From assembly GCA_964483045.1 (NCBI GenBank), contig CAYZZK010000056.1, forward strand, positions 1-6,455: a stretch of 6,455 nt of DNA, written 5' to 3'. Source of the stretch: JBBTYG01 sp964483045 (GTDB lineage Bacteria; Patescibacteriota; Minisyncoccia; UBA6257; 2-01-FULL-56-20). This document shows, one piece after another, positions 6,034 through 6,455 of the stretch. The notes under the pieces are model-generated. The model saw nothing but the letters and a program-made list of their open reading frames with translations, did no database searches and was not told where the DNA came from. Made by a program: the position numbers and the translations under genes. Position 1 is the stretch's first letter. Each line of letters opens with the position of its first letter.

Positions 6034-6455
6034 TTTTTTTGACGCTATAAAATACCAGCGAGGATACCACTACTGCGGCAGCAATCGCAAGGAAAATTAA
6101 TTCTCCTCCGCCTAGTTTGGCGTTCAGCGGTATGCCCCCTGGATATTGATTATCGATTAGGGCGCTGACGCGCGATACGTTATTTTTCGCTCCGGGGGTC
6201 GGCTCCGCGAAAACAAAATTTTGGCCCAGCGCTTCCGATCCCGTGCGGCTCCAGCTTTTCCCTTCCGGCGCCGTGCCGACAAACGAAGAAGAATCCGTCA
6301 AGATCCCGCTTTTATCATAGAGTGAAACTGTCTCATCGGTATTCCGCAGCGTCAGCTTACTATTTTTTCGGTACACGACGAGATACTCTCCGCCTTGTAT
6401 GACCGTCTTCGGAAAAATAAATTTGGCCTTAGCGCCGGCGGTTAATGTCCATCCG
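5996..6455 (-). CDS. Lamin-tail-domain membrane protein, N-terminus beyond window edge
   Basis: The last 152 residues of a longer minus-strand protein. The visible part begins inside a lamin-tail (LTD, immunoglobulin-like) domain: GWTLTAGAKAKFIFP, then VIQGGEYLVVYRKNS, LRNTDETVSLYD, GKSWSR and FVFAEPTPGAKN at its end. A spacer of about 30 residues follows, then one hydrophobic segment (about ELIFLAIAAAVVVSSLVFY) and a short tail with KKNEYLDYIFFGKY. By the positive-inside rule, the LTD domain should be outside the cell and the Lys-containing tail in the cytosol. Bacterial LTD domains are often found on secreted or surface proteins, sometimes beside nuclease or other modules; what precedes it here is unseen, so no enzymatic role can be given. 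A GTG near 6376 lies in mid-domain and is not the real start. Its end overlaps tsaE by 38 bp, implying cotranscription. Confidence 0.85.
   Translation of the reverse strand, partial: GWTLTAGAKAKFIFPKTVIQGGEYLVVYRKNSKLTLRNTDETVSLYDKSGILTDSSSFVGTAPEGKSWSRTGSEALGQNFVFAEPTPGAKNNVSRVSALIDNQYPGGIPLNAKLGGGELIFLAIAAAVVVSSLVFYSVKKNEYLDYIFFGKY

Overview
The window holds six protein-coding genes, no RNA genes, no mobile element and no CRISPR array. Both ends cut through a gene. The content suggests a small-genome bacterium of the Patescibacteria (CPR, Parcubacteria-like). The hints are a free-standing 5'-3' exonuclease instead of a full DNA polymerase I, a membrane-anchored lamin-tail-domain (LTD) protein next to tsaE, tandem low-complexity DNA inside tsaE, and few Shine-Dalgarno sequences at good spacing. 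This placement is inference from gene style; no rRNA marker is present.

Layout, left to right. Positions 1-4010 carry three minus-strand genes, transcribed right to left in the order 5'-3' exonuclease (4010-3102), membrane PAS sensor histidine kinase (3021-1678), then CTP synthase pyrG (1564 to beyond the left edge, lacking roughly the last 25 codons). The exonuclease and kinase are 80 bp apart with no visible terminator between them and may share a transcript. pyrG has its own good sigma70-type promoter in the 113-bp gap behind the kinase.

Positions 4011-4144 are a compact divergent control region. Its two predicted promoters point outward and their -35 boxes overlap almost completely. The leftward one would start transcription exactly on the exonuclease ATG (a leaderless mRNA); the rightward one gives purD a leader of about 70 nt. 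purD (4145-5455) encodes GAR synthetase and is the only plus-strand gene. It ends at a strong hairpin (5478-5516) with T-runs on both sides, which can also end the convergent minus-strand pair.

That pair is an LTD-domain membrane protein (6455-5996, N-terminus beyond the right edge) and tsaE (6033-5545), the ATPase of the t6A tRNA-modification complex, which overlap by 38 bp. tsaE contains a tandem GAATGGC heptamer and an insertion of about 20 residues before its P-loop.

The genes are mostly core housekeeping (pyrimidine and purine nucleotide synthesis, DNA repair/replication, tRNA modification) plus one sensor kinase and one surface protein. I see no convincing undescribed multi-gene system. 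The most notable signals are the overlapping divergent promoters with a leaderless start, the repeat expansion inside an essential gene, and a strong Shine-Dalgarno sequence stranded 34 nt upstream of the kinase start.
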